Assembly: GCA_009363175.1 (NCBI GenBank)
Contig: CP045205.1
Location: 372,001 to 436,000, forward strand
Direction of reading: 5' to 3'
From: Citrobacter telavivensis
GTDB taxonomy: Bacteria > Pseudomonadota > Gammaproteobacteria > Enterobacterales > Enterobacteriaceae
DNA length: 64,000 nt
Shown in pieces: positions 1 to 8,381 of this stretch; the first letter of the stretch is position 1, and each line of letters opens with the position of its first letter. Made by a program: the position numbers and the translations under genes. The notes under the pieces are model-generated. The model did not search any database. It was not told where the DNA came from and saw only the letters and a program-made list of their open reading frames with translations.

Positions 1-1
1 G

Positions 2-127
2 CTGCGGGGGGGGCTACTTTTACTGAGAGTCGCGCAGCGCTCAGTCAATGTCTCAAATAATTTAGATTTTAACCTTGCTGAAGTTCGTCCCTTATCCCAT
101 TTCCGCCAGATTCTGCGTGGTGAATAA
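2..127 (+). pseudogene. 3' remnant of a LysR-type regulator gene
   Basis: An open frame runs in from the window edge and stops at 125-127. Its last residues, RPLSHFRQILRGE, nearly match the end of the intact LysR regulator at 8382-9269 (RPLVSHFRQILRGE). The DNA match covers roughly 90-127 and continues into the terminator hairpin that follows. The upstream part of the frame does not resemble that regulator, so this looks like the tail of a second or ancestral copy, either decayed or joined at a recombination point. Because the frame is open to the edge, a divergent intact gene beginning outside the window cannot be excluded. Confidence 0.6.
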
Positions 128-134
128 AAACAAA

Positions 135-166
135 AATTCCGCTTTTGCGCCTGGCGAAAGCGGATT
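135..166 (+). terminator. terminator-like hairpin after LysR remnant
   Basis: The arms TCCGCTTT and AAAGCGGA pair across a short loop. The same hairpin type, with a longer stem, follows the intact LysR gene at 9274-9306. Confidence 0.6.
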
Positions 167-167
167 C

Positions 168-519
168 CTGCCACTCGCCCCACTCTTATTCAGATTTTTA
201 ATCCAAAAAAATAAATTATTTAAGATTTTTATATCTTAAATTCATTATATAAAAGAATTTAATAGCAAGAAAAATTTAAGACTATTTCATTATGATTTGA
301 TCCGAGCGGTTACTAAAATAATCACAACAGAAACCAAATAATAAAGTACAACCTTAGCGTGTTGATTATATTCCCAGGACGGGTGGTTACTGCTTAATGA
401 GTTAAAAAGATTTTACTATTTTTCCATTTCATTATTGAAATAAAACACAGCAATAGAAACACTCTTATTAAACTTTATCACAAACCACGCACTAATATAC
501 GGATTTAAAAGGTACGCTT
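168..519 (+). promoter_or_regulatory. AT-rich upstream region of autotransporter gene
   Basis: About 350 bases carry no gene that I can support. The stretch is strongly AT-rich, as in silenced surface-protein promoters. A purine-rich AAAAGG lies just upstream of the autotransporter start codon at 520. No specific operator was recognised. Confidence 0.4.
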
Positions 520-3378
520 ATGCTGTCTTTCTATTATCACAGGGAATTAAAACCGAGAAAAATTGCACTTATTATGAGTGCAATACTGGCCTCCGGGTCC
601 GCCTGTGCGGCGGATGACTTGCTTTATATAACTCCCGCATCCCCTGAACAAAAGGTCACCATTAATAATGATTCGGTCTGGTCACGCATTAGCGTTTATT
701 CTCCAAATGCTGACGTAATCGTAAATGGCAAAACAACCGTTAATGGCCAGGCCGGAATTTCACCGGGTGTGGCAATCAGCCAGAACGCTGGAAAGCTGGA
801 TTTAGGGGATGGTTCCGTTGTGAACTTTACCTCTGATCAGATCCACGCGATTGGTAATGAAGATGTGATTGACCTGAATGGCGACGGTCAATTTACGGCA
901 AAGAATCTGACGGTCAACAGCACAGGCGCCGCCTTCAACGGGATCGGCGCACATGGCTCGAACCATCTGGTGCTGAAAGGCACCACGAATATTAATCTTA
1001 ATACGACCAAAGAAAACATGCTGTTTCCTATGGCCCGCGCCGAAGGGATCTATCTTCAGGGCCATGCGTCAATGGATGCCGAAAATATCAATGTGACCTA
1101 CCGTTCTAATGGTCCGGACACTATTGGTATTAATGAAGCATCCGGCCTTTGGCTATGGAATAATGAAGCCTCGGTTAATATTACCGGGACAACAAATGTT
1201 GACCTTGAAACCTCAACCCAGGGTGCGCTCTATGGGGTAAACCTTGCGGATACAAACGACGCAAATGGCGCCCGCAAGCATGTTTTCATGAATGAAGTTA
1301 ACATCAAAATGCAGAGCAACATCGCCTATAACCCGGCGGTGCATAATGCAGTTTCCGGCTTTTTCACGATTTATGCGAACGCCGAAACGGAAGTTAATAA
1401 GCTGAATATTAATGCGTCCAGCAACAATAACCTTTACGGCCTTCATTTTGGTACAAATACCAGTGACGATAAATCGATCACCACGATCCATGAAGCGAAC
1501 ATCTACCTGAAAGGGGGAGAAAAATCCCGCATTTCAGGGGTCTCTAATTCAGCAAATAACAGCATCATCGGCAAATTAACCGTCGATACTGAAGGCGGCG
1601 AAAACGTCTATTTGCTCGACCGCGTCAGCAAAAAAACACATTTCCTCGGCGACGTCACGCTGGGTAGCCAGAAGGCATACGATACGACCACCGGCACCCT
1701 GTATTCGATTTATAACTCCGCGACGATCGATGGCGTCAAGTTGGTCGCGTGGGGCAAAATCTCTGCCGATCCGTATTCCGTCATTGATATCGCCACGACG
1801 GATAATTCGTATCTTTATGGGGATTCTGAAATCTGGCGAACGATATCGTATTCGAACATCGGCGTCATCAACATGACGCTGAACGGTGGCAATACGCGCT
1901 GGGATATGACCGGAAATTCAAAAGTCACCAACCTGACGCTGAAAGACGCGACGCTGAACTTCCTGCATGAAGACGGCGCCGCAAGCCGATCCACCCGCGC
2001 CACACCTGCCTTTAAGACGCTAACGCTGAATGGCGACTACCACGGTGAAAACGGTCATATCGTGATGAACACCGCGCTGGGTGATGACGCTTCTGAAACG
2101 GACCATCTGACCATCAACGGCAACACCAGTGGTTCGACGACCGTCCAGGTGAAAAACGCGGGCGGTAACGGCGCGCTGACCACCAACGGTATCGAGTTGA
2201 TTAGCGTGGCGGGCGCCTCTGACGGTGTATTTAAGCAGTCCGGTCGTATCGTTGCCGGTGCGTATGACTATAACCTGCTGCGCGGCAACGGGCAGAATGC
2301 CAACAACTGGTATCTGACCAGCGCCCTGTCGCCAGAACCGGTTGACCCCGTCGATCCAACGCCTGCGCCAGCCTCACCAGAAGCCCCGGCAACAAAACCG
2401 GAAGCGCTGGTCCGCCCGGAAGCGGGCCTGTACGGTGCTAACCTGTACGCCGCGAATACGATGTTTAACCATCGTCTGCAGGACCGTCTGGGCGAAACGC
2501 ATTACACTGACGCCATCACAGGCGAAGAATCTGTCACCAGCCTGTGGTTGCGTAACAGCGGCGGTCACACGCGCGCTCATGACAACAGCGGCCAGCTCGG
2601 CATTCAGAGCAATCGCTATGTCATGCAACTGGGCAGCGACATTGCCCAGTGGAGCACCGACAATCAGGATCGCTACCATGTCGGCGTGATGGCGGGTTAC
2701 GCCAACCAGAAGAGCCGCAGCAACAGCAACAAAACGGGTTATCGCGCGGATTCATCCATCGACGGTTACAGCGTTGGGATGTATGGCACCTGGCTGCAAA
2801 ACAACGAAACTCAGGAAGGCGCGTATGTGGATACGTGGGCGCTGTACAACTGGTTTGACAACACCGTCTCAGGTGAAGACGTTGCCGCGGAGAAATACAA
2901 ATCCAAAGGTTTTACCGGTTCTGTAGAAGCGGGCTATACCTGGAAACTGAGCGATCTGAGCGAACGGTCGGCGGTGTATATCCAGCCGAAGGCCCAGGCA
3001 ACCTGGATGGGCGTCAAAGCCGATTCCCATAAAGAAACCAACGGCACGCGTGTCGAAGGCAAAGGGGATGGCAACCTGCAGACCCGCCTCGGCATCCGTC
3101 TGTTCGGCAAAGGTCATAACTCACTCGATGACAACATCGGCCGTAACTTCCAGCCGTTTGTGGAAGTGAACTGGATCCGTAACAGCAAGGACTTTGGCGC
3201 AACGCTGAATGGCGAAAGCGTGGACTACGCTGGCACGAAGAATATCGGCGAAGTAAAAGCAGGTGTTGAAGGTCAGTTGAATAAGAATGTCACCCTGTGG
3301 GGCAACGTGGCGCAACAGGTGGGGGATAAGGGTTACAGCGATACCTCCGCGATGCTGGGCGTCAAAGTCGCATTCTGA
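520..3378 (+). CDS. type V autotransporter adhesin
   Basis: This is a 952-residue autotransporter. The N-terminus has a charged stretch, then a hydrophobic segment ending ACAA near residue 31, fitting Sec export. A long Asn/Thr/Gly-rich passenger (roughly 32-600), typical of beta-helical passengers, is followed by a Pro-rich linker (about 610-635, PVDPVDPTPAPASPEAP). The C-terminal translocation domain ends in VAF, the terminal aromatic seen in outer-membrane barrels. By family, the barrel inserts in the outer membrane and the passenger is displayed on the surface, often as an adhesin. It resembles AIDA/MisL-type proteins in layout, but the passenger ligand is unknown. It is followed by its own terminator. 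Confidence 0.9.
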   Translation: MLSFYYHRELKPRKIALIMSAILASGSACAADDLLYITPASPEQKVTINNDSVWSRISVYSPNADVIVNGKTTVNGQAGISPGVAISQNAGKLDLGDGSVVNFTSDQIHAIGNEDVIDLNGDGQFTAKNLTVNSTGAAFNGIGAHGSNHLVLKGTTNINLNTTKENMLFPMARAEGIYLQGHASMDAENINVTYRSNGPDTIGINEASGLWLWNNEASVNITGTTNVDLETSTQGALYGVNLADTNDANGARKHVFMNEVNIKMQSNIAYNPAVHNAVSGFFTIYANAETEVNKLNINASSNNNLYGLHFGTNTSDDKSITTIHEANIYLKGGEKSRISGVSNSANNSIIGKLTVDTEGGENVYLLDRVSKKTHFLGDVTLGSQKAYDTTTGTLYSIYNSATIDGVKLVAWGKISADPYSVIDIATTDNSYLYGDSEIWRTISYSNIGVINMTLNGGNTRWDMTGNSKVTNLTLKDATLNFLHEDGAASRSTRATPAFKTLTLNGDYHGENGHIVMNTALGDDASETDHLTINGNTSGSTTVQVKNAGGNGALTTNGIELISVAGASDGVFKQSGRIVAGAYDYNLLRGNGQNANNWYLTSALSPEPVDPVDPTPAPASPEAPATKPEALVRPEAGLYGANLYAANTMFNHRLQDRLGETHYTDAITGEESVTSLWLRNSGGHTRAHDNSGQLGIQSNRYVMQLGSDIAQWSTDNQDRYHVGVMAGYANQKSRSNSNKTGYRADSSIDGYSVGMYGTWLQNNETQEGAYVDTWALYNWFDNTVSGEDVAAEKYKSKGFTGSVEAGYTWKLSDLSERSAVYIQPKAQATWMGVKADSHKETNGTRVEGKGDGNLQTRLGIRLFGKGHNSLDDNIGRNFQPFVEVNWIRNSKDFGATLNGESVDYAGTKNIGEVKAGVEGQLNKNVTLWGNVAQQVGDKGYSDTSAMLGVKVAF

Positions 3379-3402
3379 TACTAAGAAAGCCGGGAATTTC
3401 CC

Positions 3403-3437
3403 TAATGCTGGTCACTTAAAGTGATCAGCATTTTTTT
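3403..3437 (+). terminator. rho-independent terminator of autotransporter gene
   Basis: The arms AATGCTGGTCAC and GTGATCAGCATT pair with one G-T wobble around TTAAA, followed by a run of T. It starts about 25 bases after the stop codon. Confidence 0.85.
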
Positions 3438-3836
3438 ATGCCGGATATTTCTGGGCTTTTACTCTCAATTCCTAGGGGTAACTTCGCTCCCTTCTTCCCG
3501 GTAATACCAGCCACTTTGCTTGCTCATACAACGTTCTTAACTCACCCGGCATCTTACCCGGTGAAGCCCATGGCAACGTTATCAGTAGCCAGGTTATTTC
3601 ACTTATTGTCCCGCTAAAGCTCAGTTGGTAAGGCAGATAATCACCTTTCAGTTCGAACGCCATTCTTACCATCTGGTATCTCACCAGGTTGTAAGTCAGC
3701 AGTACACCCCATAACTCCTGTCGCACCAGTTCTGGCAACTTGCTGCGTAACGTCCAGAGATTGTCCATCATGCCCTGCTTCAGAAAGCCTAAAACTCCTT
3801 CTGCATTCGTGTTTTGCACGGTTCTCATCGCCTCAC
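3436..3836 (-). pseudogene. C-terminal fragment of an IS4-family transposase
   Basis: The minus strand encodes LRSKLPELVRQELWGVLL, then YNLVRYQM, and later RRERSYP. These are hallmarks of the C-terminal part of IS4-type transposases such as E. coli InsG. The catalytic N-terminal two thirds are absent. The fragment is also interrupted by an amber codon (3475-3477), after which the same frame continues as ELRVKAQKYPA and ends at 3436-3438. It abuts the 3' end of the GNAT gene with no visible inverted repeats. I read it as the relic of an insertion event and not a working gene. Confidence 0.8.
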
Positions 3837-4328
3837 TTACAACGTCATCACCATCTCGTGCCACGCCATCCCACCGTGATCGGATTCTGACGGTTTGACG
3901 TAGCGATAGCCAAAGTGGGCATAGAGATCGACATGACGGTCTTTGCACATCAGGTGAATCGTTTTTTTGTGCATCGCTTTCATCCGCGTTACAAACTCAC
4001 GCATCATCAGTGACGAGTAGCCTTTCCCCTGAAAATCCGGGTGTACCACCACCGACATAATCACCGCATTGGGCGCATCCGGATCGTGCCCCACCAGCTC
4101 CTTAAATTCTTCATCAGACATCACCACCGCCCAAGCGCATCCGGCATTGATAAAGCCAGCCACCTCACCGTTCAGTTCCATGCACATAAATCCCTGCGGA
4201 TAGCGCTGGATACGGGTGGCAATCTTTTCCCGGGTTGCCGCTTCATCGCCTTCGTAGGCGAGCGTTTCAATCTCATAACAGCGGTCAATATCGGCGGGCG
4301 TGGCCTGACGGAATAGCGGAGTGGACAT
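3837..4328 (-). CDS. GNAT family N-acetyltransferase
   Basis: This 163-residue single-domain GNAT protein has the acetyl-CoA-binding signature in VVVHPDFQGKGYSSLMM (about residues 95-110, Q/R-x-x-G-x-G/A type) and a C-terminal 'HFGYRYVKPSES' strand. By family it transfers an acetyl group from acetyl-CoA to an amine; the substrate is unknown. It lies downstream of the old-yellow-enzyme gene on the same strand, 164 bases away, with a hairpin in the gap, so it may be transcribed separately. Its stop codon meets the transposase relic. Confidence 0.85.
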   Translation of the reverse strand: MSTPLFRQATPADIDRCYEIETLAYEGDEAATREKIATRIQRYPQGFMCMELNGEVAGFINAGCAWAVVMSDEEFKELVGHDPDAPNAVIMSVVVHPDFQGKGYSSLMMREFVTRMKAMHKKTIHLMCKDRHVDLYAHFGYRYVKPSESDHGGMAWHEMVMTL

Positions 4329-4423
4329 GCGTTTCCCTTTTACTGAATCAACTGGAGAGCCTCATCATACCTGTTGACAATACGGTTTACGCTGATTGTA
4401 TTCACATGAAGAAAGAAGGGGAT

Positions 4424-4449
4424 GCCCGGCGTTGTGTTATTCACCGGGC
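4424..4449 (-). terminator. hairpin between reductase operon and GNAT gene
   Basis: GCCCGG and CCGGGC arms flank a 14-base loop in the gap between the reductase stop codon (4493) and the GNAT start (4328). There is no clear U-run, so it may be only an attenuating hairpin. Confidence 0.35.
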
Positions 4450-4492
4450 CATTTGTGGATGCGCGAGCAGATCGACGCGCTGCGTCATGGAA

Positions 4493-5590
4493 TCAGAGAA
4501 CCGGGTAATCCAGATACCCTTCTTTCCCACCGCCGAAGAACGTCTCTTTAATGGGCGCATTCAGCGGCAAGTCATTTTTCAGACGATGCGGCAGATCCGG
4601 GTTGGCAATAAACGGGCGACCAAAACCGATCAGATCGGCCCAGCCGTTCGCCAACGCCTCTTCAGCACGCGCTTTGGTGTATTTACCGGAATAAATCAGC
4701 GTGCCGTGGAAGATAATGCGCAGCGCTTCTTTAAACGCGGCAGGCATGACCGGCGCATCTTCCCAGTCCGCTTCTGCGATATGAATATAGGCAATGCCCA
4801 GCTCATTCAGCACACAGGCCGCCGCCAGGTAGGTCGCTTCCGGCGTATCATCTTTTGAACCCATCAGCGTGGTCAGCGGTGCGAGACGAATGCCCACACG
4901 CTCTTTACCAATCGCCGCAGAGACCGCCGTCACCACCTCTCGCATAAAGCGCAGACGATTTTGCAGCGAGCCGCCGTAGTCGTCATCACGCAGGTTGGCC
5001 TGCGAGTCAATGAACTGGTTGATCAGATAGCCGTTCGCCCCGTGCAGTTCAATACCGTCGAACCCCGCAGCGATAGCATTGCGCGCCGCCTGGGCATAGT
5101 CATTGACGATAGCCGGGATCTCTTCCCGCGTCAGGGCACGCGGCATGTCATGCTGCACCATCTCGCCGACGCCATTTTCCGGGCCACGCCCTTCAACATC
5201 GACAAACACTTTCACCCCTGGCGCCTGAATGGCAGAAGAAGAGACCGGTGCCGCGCCGCCAGGCTGCAAAACGGTGTGTGAAACACGACCGACGTGCCAC
5301 AGCTGAGCGAAGATTTTACCGCCCGCCTTGTGCACGGCGTCGGTGACTTTTTTCCAGCCGGCAATCTGCGCTTCAGAATAGATGCCCGGCGTCCAGGCAT
5401 AGCCCTGGCCCTGTTGGCTGATTTGCGTGCCTTCGCTGATGATAAGCCCTGCGCTGGCACGCTGTGCGTAATAGTCCGCCATCATGTCAGTCGCGACGTC
5501 GCCTGCCCCGGCGCGAGAACGCGTCATCGGCGGCATAACAATCCGGTTTTTTAACGGCAAGGCATTCAGCGCATAGTGATCGAATAACAT
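4493..5590 (-). CDS. alkene reductase, old yellow enzyme family (NemA-like)
   Basis: This 365-residue protein is the same length as E. coli NemA. It shows the OYE features: an N-terminal PLKNRIVMPPMTRSRA-like strand, the HGANGYL substrate-binding motif (His/Asn pair around residue 180), DDYGGSLQNR, and a C-terminal YLDYPVL. By family it binds FMN and uses NAD(P)H to reduce activated C=C bonds, maleimides or nitro compounds in the cytoplasm. It is the last gene of a run of five same-strand genes (AKR, SDR, SRPBCC, BhsA-like, OYE), 18 bases after the small exported protein. That suggests shared control by the divergent LysR regulator. The natural substrate is unknown. Confidence 0.92.
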   Translation of the reverse strand: MLFDHYALNALPLKNRIVMPPMTRSRAGAGDVATDMMADYYAQRASAGLIISEGTQISQQGQGYAWTPGIYSEAQIAGWKKVTDAVHKAGGKIFAQLWHVGRVSHTVLQPGGAAPVSSSAIQAPGVKVFVDVEGRGPENGVGEMVQHDMPRALTREEIPAIVNDYAQAARNAIAAGFDGIELHGANGYLINQFIDSQANLRDDDYGGSLQNRLRFMREVVTAVSAAIGKERVGIRLAPLTTLMGSKDDTPEATYLAAACVLNELGIAYIHIAEADWEDAPVMPAAFKEALRIIFHGTLIYSGKYTKARAEEALANGWADLIGFGRPFIANPDLPHRLKNDLPLNAPIKETFFGGGKEGYLDYPVL

Positions 5591-5608
5591 AATGGGTTCC
5601 TCTCGCGA

Positions 5609-5821
5609 TTATTTATACAGTTCTGCACTCATGGTGACGGTGTTACCCATGCGCGCACTGGTAATTTTGTATTCAGAGGCGTTCATCTCTTTGGCTTTTT
5701 GCGCGATGACCGCTTCAGCGGAATCCAGCGTGGTGCCCGTTGCCGTCACGCTTTGCGCAGAGGCGTTAAACGCCGCAGCAGAGAGCAGAGAAGCCGTAAA
5801 AATAGCGAAAATAGTTTTCAT
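5609..5821 (-). CDS. small periplasmic DUF1471 (YdgH/BhsA/McbA-like) protein
   Basis: This is a 70-residue protein. The start MKTIFAIFTASLL begins a Sec signal peptide cleaved near AFNASAQS. The mature part (VTATGTTLDSAEAVIAQKA... to the C-terminal YK) fits the DUF1471 fold. Relatives such as BhsA and McbA are stress-induced exported proteins affecting biofilm and envelope permeability. I chose the start at 5821 because the longer frame adds a non-signal leader. It lies between an SRPBCC gene (157-base gap, room for its own promoter) and the OYE gene (18-base gap), which suggests it is co-expressed with the reductase. Confidence 0.85.
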   Translation of the reverse strand: MKTIFAIFTASLLSAAAFNASAQSVTATGTTLDSAEAVIAQKAKEMNASEYKITSARMGNTVTMSAELYK

Positions 5822-5978
5822 GTTTATATCCCAGAATAAAGTGATAATTTGGCGTTGATTAACGCGATAGAAGAAGAATACGCCTATAGCCTGATGACAT
5901 AAATGATACAAATGGCAATAGACTATTGCGTTTTAGTTAATAATAAGGCGTCAGATTCTCCGACGCCTGCAGGTCGTA

Positions 5979-6395
5979 TCAGGAAACGAAGTTGTCCTTC
6001 AGCGCCTTGAGACCATCACTGTAGATGCCCGTAAATAGCGCCCGTGCCTCTTCGTCAGATACGTTCACTGGCGTGAATTCGCCGGACCATTCCACGCGGG
6101 AAACCTGGCTGTCGGCGGTCTCATGAACCGTGATGGTTGAGAGGTAATTCACCACCGGGAACGGCGCCTGAATAATGGAATAGGTGTAGCTGCGCTGACG
6201 ATTATCAAACGCTTCCAGACGCTCAATCACGGTACCGCCGTCGGAAGTTGTCAGCGAACGCACGCGCCCCCCTTCTGTCACCACGCTTTTCGGGATGAAC
6301 GGCAGCCAGTCCGGCAACGCGTCAAAGCCGCCCATCAGTTGCCATACGGCGTCGGCAGAAGCCGGAATTTCAATCGATACACTTGTCTTAGCCAT
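5979..6395 (-). CDS. SRPBCC (START/Bet v1-like) family protein
   Basis: This 138-residue protein opens with a beta-strand and 'ASADAVWQLMGGFDALPDWLPFI', typical of polyketide cyclase/SRPBCC ligand-binding folds. It also carries 'RSYTYSIIQAPFPVVNYLSTITV' and a C-terminal helix 'FTGIYSDGLKALKDNF'. The family has a deep hydrophobic cavity for small aromatic or lipid-like ligands, and some members are cyclases or dehydratases. It sits 26 bases after the SDR gene, consistent with an operon. The ligand is not predictable from sequence. Confidence 0.85.
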   Translation of the reverse strand: MAKTSVSIEIPASADAVWQLMGGFDALPDWLPFIPKSVVTEGGRVRSLTTSDGGTVIERLEAFDNRQRSYTYSIIQAPFPVVNYLSTITVHETADSQVSRVEWSGEFTPVNVSDEEARALFTGIYSDGLKALKDNFVS

Positions 6396-6421
6396 GATAT
6401 TTTTCTCTTAAATTTATAGGG

Positions 6422-7219
6422 TTACATTGTCAGGGTGTCGACGACGCCGCCATCAACGCGCAGGGCTGCCCCTGTCGTTGCCGAGGAGAGCGGTGACGCG
6501 AGATAAACCGCAAGATTCGCCACTTCTTCCACATCCGCCGCACGCTGGATGATGGAGCTCGGGCGTGCCGTTCTGACAAACTCGTCGGCTTGTTCACGCG
6601 GGCTACGTCCCGACTGCGCGGCGGCGTCCGCCAGCATCTCCTGCAGGCCATCAGTAAAAGTCGGCCCCGGCAGAATGGCGTTAACGGTCACACCGGTTCC
6701 GGCGAGTCGCTTCGCCAGACCATGGGACACCGCCAGATTCGCGGCTTTCGTGACGCCGTAGTTGATCATGTCGCCGGGGATAGCTACGCCCGATTCGGAC
6801 GAAACAAAGATAATTCGCCCCCAGCCTTGTTCCGTCATGGCTGGCGCATAATGACGCGCCAGGCGCACGCCGGAGATAACGTTGACGTTGTAGAAGTGCA
6901 GCCACTCGTCATCCGGAACGCTAAAGAAATCTTTATCGTTGAAAATCCCCAGATTATTGACCAGCACATCCGCCGTCGGAACGGCGGCGATCAGCGCATT
7001 TACGCCATGTTCGGTGCTGAGATCGGCCACCACGCCGCGCAGCAACGCCGCAGGGTGTTGCGCCGTAATCGCGGCCATTGCGTCATCGACGCCGTGCTGT
7101 TTGCGACCGACGACAACCACCGTTGCACCTGCTTTTGCCAGTCCGGCAGCAATACCCTGCCCAATACCGGAGGTCGAGCCGCTGACAACAGCGACCTTAC
7201 CTGTCAGATCCAGTTTCAT
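6422..7219 (-). CDS. short-chain dehydrogenase/reductase (SDR)
   Basis: This 265-residue classical SDR has the nucleotide-binding TGKVAVVSGSTSGIGQGIA (TGxxxGxG-type, residues about 6-22), a NNLG motif, the catalytic Ser of FVSSESGVA, and YGVTK (Tyr-x-x-x-Lys). By family it oxidises or reduces an alcohol/ketone with NAD(P)(H). The start MKLDLTGK at 7219 is chosen over an upstream extension because it fits the family N-terminus and lies 19 bases after the aldo-keto reductase stop. Its position between AKR and SRPBCC genes suggests a shared small-molecule pathway. Substrate unknown. Confidence 0.9.
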   Translation of the reverse strand: MKLDLTGKVAVVSGSTSGIGQGIAAGLAKAGATVVVVGRKQHGVDDAMAAITAQHPAALLRGVVADLSTEHGVNALIAAVPTADVLVNNLGIFNDKDFFSVPDDEWLHFYNVNVISGVRLARHYAPAMTEQGWGRIIFVSSESGVAIPGDMINYGVTKAANLAVSHGLAKRLAGTGVTVNAILPGPTFTDGLQEMLADAAAQSGRSPREQADEFVRTARPSSIIQRAADVEEVANLAVYLASPLSSATTGAALRVDGGVVDTLTM

Positions 7220-7238
7220 ATTTTTCTCACTCGGTTGA

Positions 7239-8249
7239 TTAACGGGTCGGCAGCGGCGCGTTTTCCGCAACCAGAGCCTGACGGCGCATTTCCGCCCAGA
7301 ATTCAGCCGGAACGGTTGCATTCAGTGCAGCCAGATCTTCCGCCATACGGCCAGGACGGCTGGAGCCAGGAATAACCGCCGCAACGGCAGGGTTCGCCAG
7401 CGCGAACTGCAGTGCTGCTGCTTTAACATCGACGTTAAAACGCGCGGCAATGGCGTGAATTTGCGCCACTTTCTGCTTAATGGCCGGGGAGGCTTTCTGA
7501 TATTCAAAGTGCTCACCACCGGCAAGCACGCCGGAGCTGTAAGGGCCACCGACGACGATATCAACGTTATGTTCCAGTGCTTCCGGCATCAGACGTTGCA
7601 GTGCACGTTCGTGATCCAACAGGGAATAACGACCTGCCAGCAGGAACGCATCCGGCTTCGGCTCATCAAGCGCCAGCGTCAGTTCACAAGGTTCGACGCG
7701 GTTCACGCCCAGTCCCCATGCTTTGATCACTCCCTCATCACGCAAACGCGTCAGCGCACGGAACGCACCCGTACGGGCAATATTGAACTGCTCCAGCCAG
7801 CTGTCACCGTAGAAATCCTGCGCCGGATCGTGGATCCAGACGATATCCAGATGGTCCGTTTTCAGGCGTTTCAGGCTGTCTTCAATCGAGCGCAGGGTGG
7901 CGTCGGCAGAGTAGTCATTCAGAATTTTGTTCTTCAGGCCGTGTTCGAAAAGACCGCCTTTCTCACCAAAATCACGTTTGGCGGGATCTTCCATTTCGTC
8001 CAGCATGATGCGGCCGACTTTACTGCTCAAAACATATTCATCGCGCGGATACTGAGACAGCGCTTCGCCCATACGAATTTCAGAAAGGCCAGAGCCGTAC
8101 AGCGGCGCGGTATCAAAGTAACGCACGCCCAGGTTCCAGGCTTCGCTCACGGTGGCGTGGGCCTCTTCTTCCGGAATGGCACGGAACATGTTGCCGAGCG
8201 GCGCGCCGCCTAAGCCGATTTTGCCGGGAAGTAAATTTTTAATGCTCAT
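7239..8249 (-). CDS. aldo/keto reductase family oxidoreductase
   Basis: This 336-residue AKR resembles the D-threo-aldose dehydrogenase/pyridoxal reductase branch. It has 'GVRYFDTAPLYGSGLSEIRMGEAL' (catalytic Asp and Tyr, residues about 42-65), 'YVLSSKVGR' (catalytic Lys), 'DIVWIHDP' (catalytic His), and 'AVIPGSSRPGRM' for cofactor binding. By family it is an NAD(P)-dependent TIM-barrel enzyme. It is first in the five-gene run and is divergent from the LysR gene. AGGA precedes the start. The substrate cannot be assigned. Confidence 0.92.
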   Translation of the reverse strand: MSIKNLLPGKIGLGGAPLGNMFRAIPEEEAHATVSEAWNLGVRYFDTAPLYGSGLSEIRMGEALSQYPRDEYVLSSKVGRIMLDEMEDPAKRDFGEKGGLFEHGLKNKILNDYSADATLRSIEDSLKRLKTDHLDIVWIHDPAQDFYGDSWLEQFNIARTGAFRALTRLRDEGVIKAWGLGVNRVEPCELTLALDEPKPDAFLLAGRYSLLDHERALQRLMPEALEHNVDIVVGGPYSSGVLAGGEHFEYQKASPAIKQKVAQIHAIAARFNVDVKAAALQFALANPAVAAVIPGSSRPGRMAEDLAALNATVPAEFWAEMRRQALVAENAPLPTR

Positions 8250-8381
8250 AAGATGTCCTCAAGTATTCGGGTTTAGTTCGGGCGTTTTTTGCTATCGCCC
8301 TGTGACGAAGCTCACAATACCTTGCAATGTTGTGACTTGATAGGACATAATTCGTCTAACTTAAGTCCTTTGAGGTCTAAT
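8250..8381. promoter_or_regulatory. divergent promoter region between reductase operon and LysR gene
   Basis: This 132-base intergenic region separates the leftward AKR operon from the rightward LysR gene, the classical layout in which a LysR protein binds between itself and its target. AT-rich patches suitable for promoters are present, but I cannot place a specific T-N11-A box with confidence. Confidence 0.5.

Noticed and set aside
6..13. Run of eight G as a phase-variation tract
   Set aside because: It is at the window edge in a decayed fragment with no identifiable reading frame to switch, so the claim cannot be supported.
7455..8213. 252-codon open frame antisense to the aldo/keto reductase
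   Set aside because: No domain, no supported start, and it mirrors a conserved enzyme gene.
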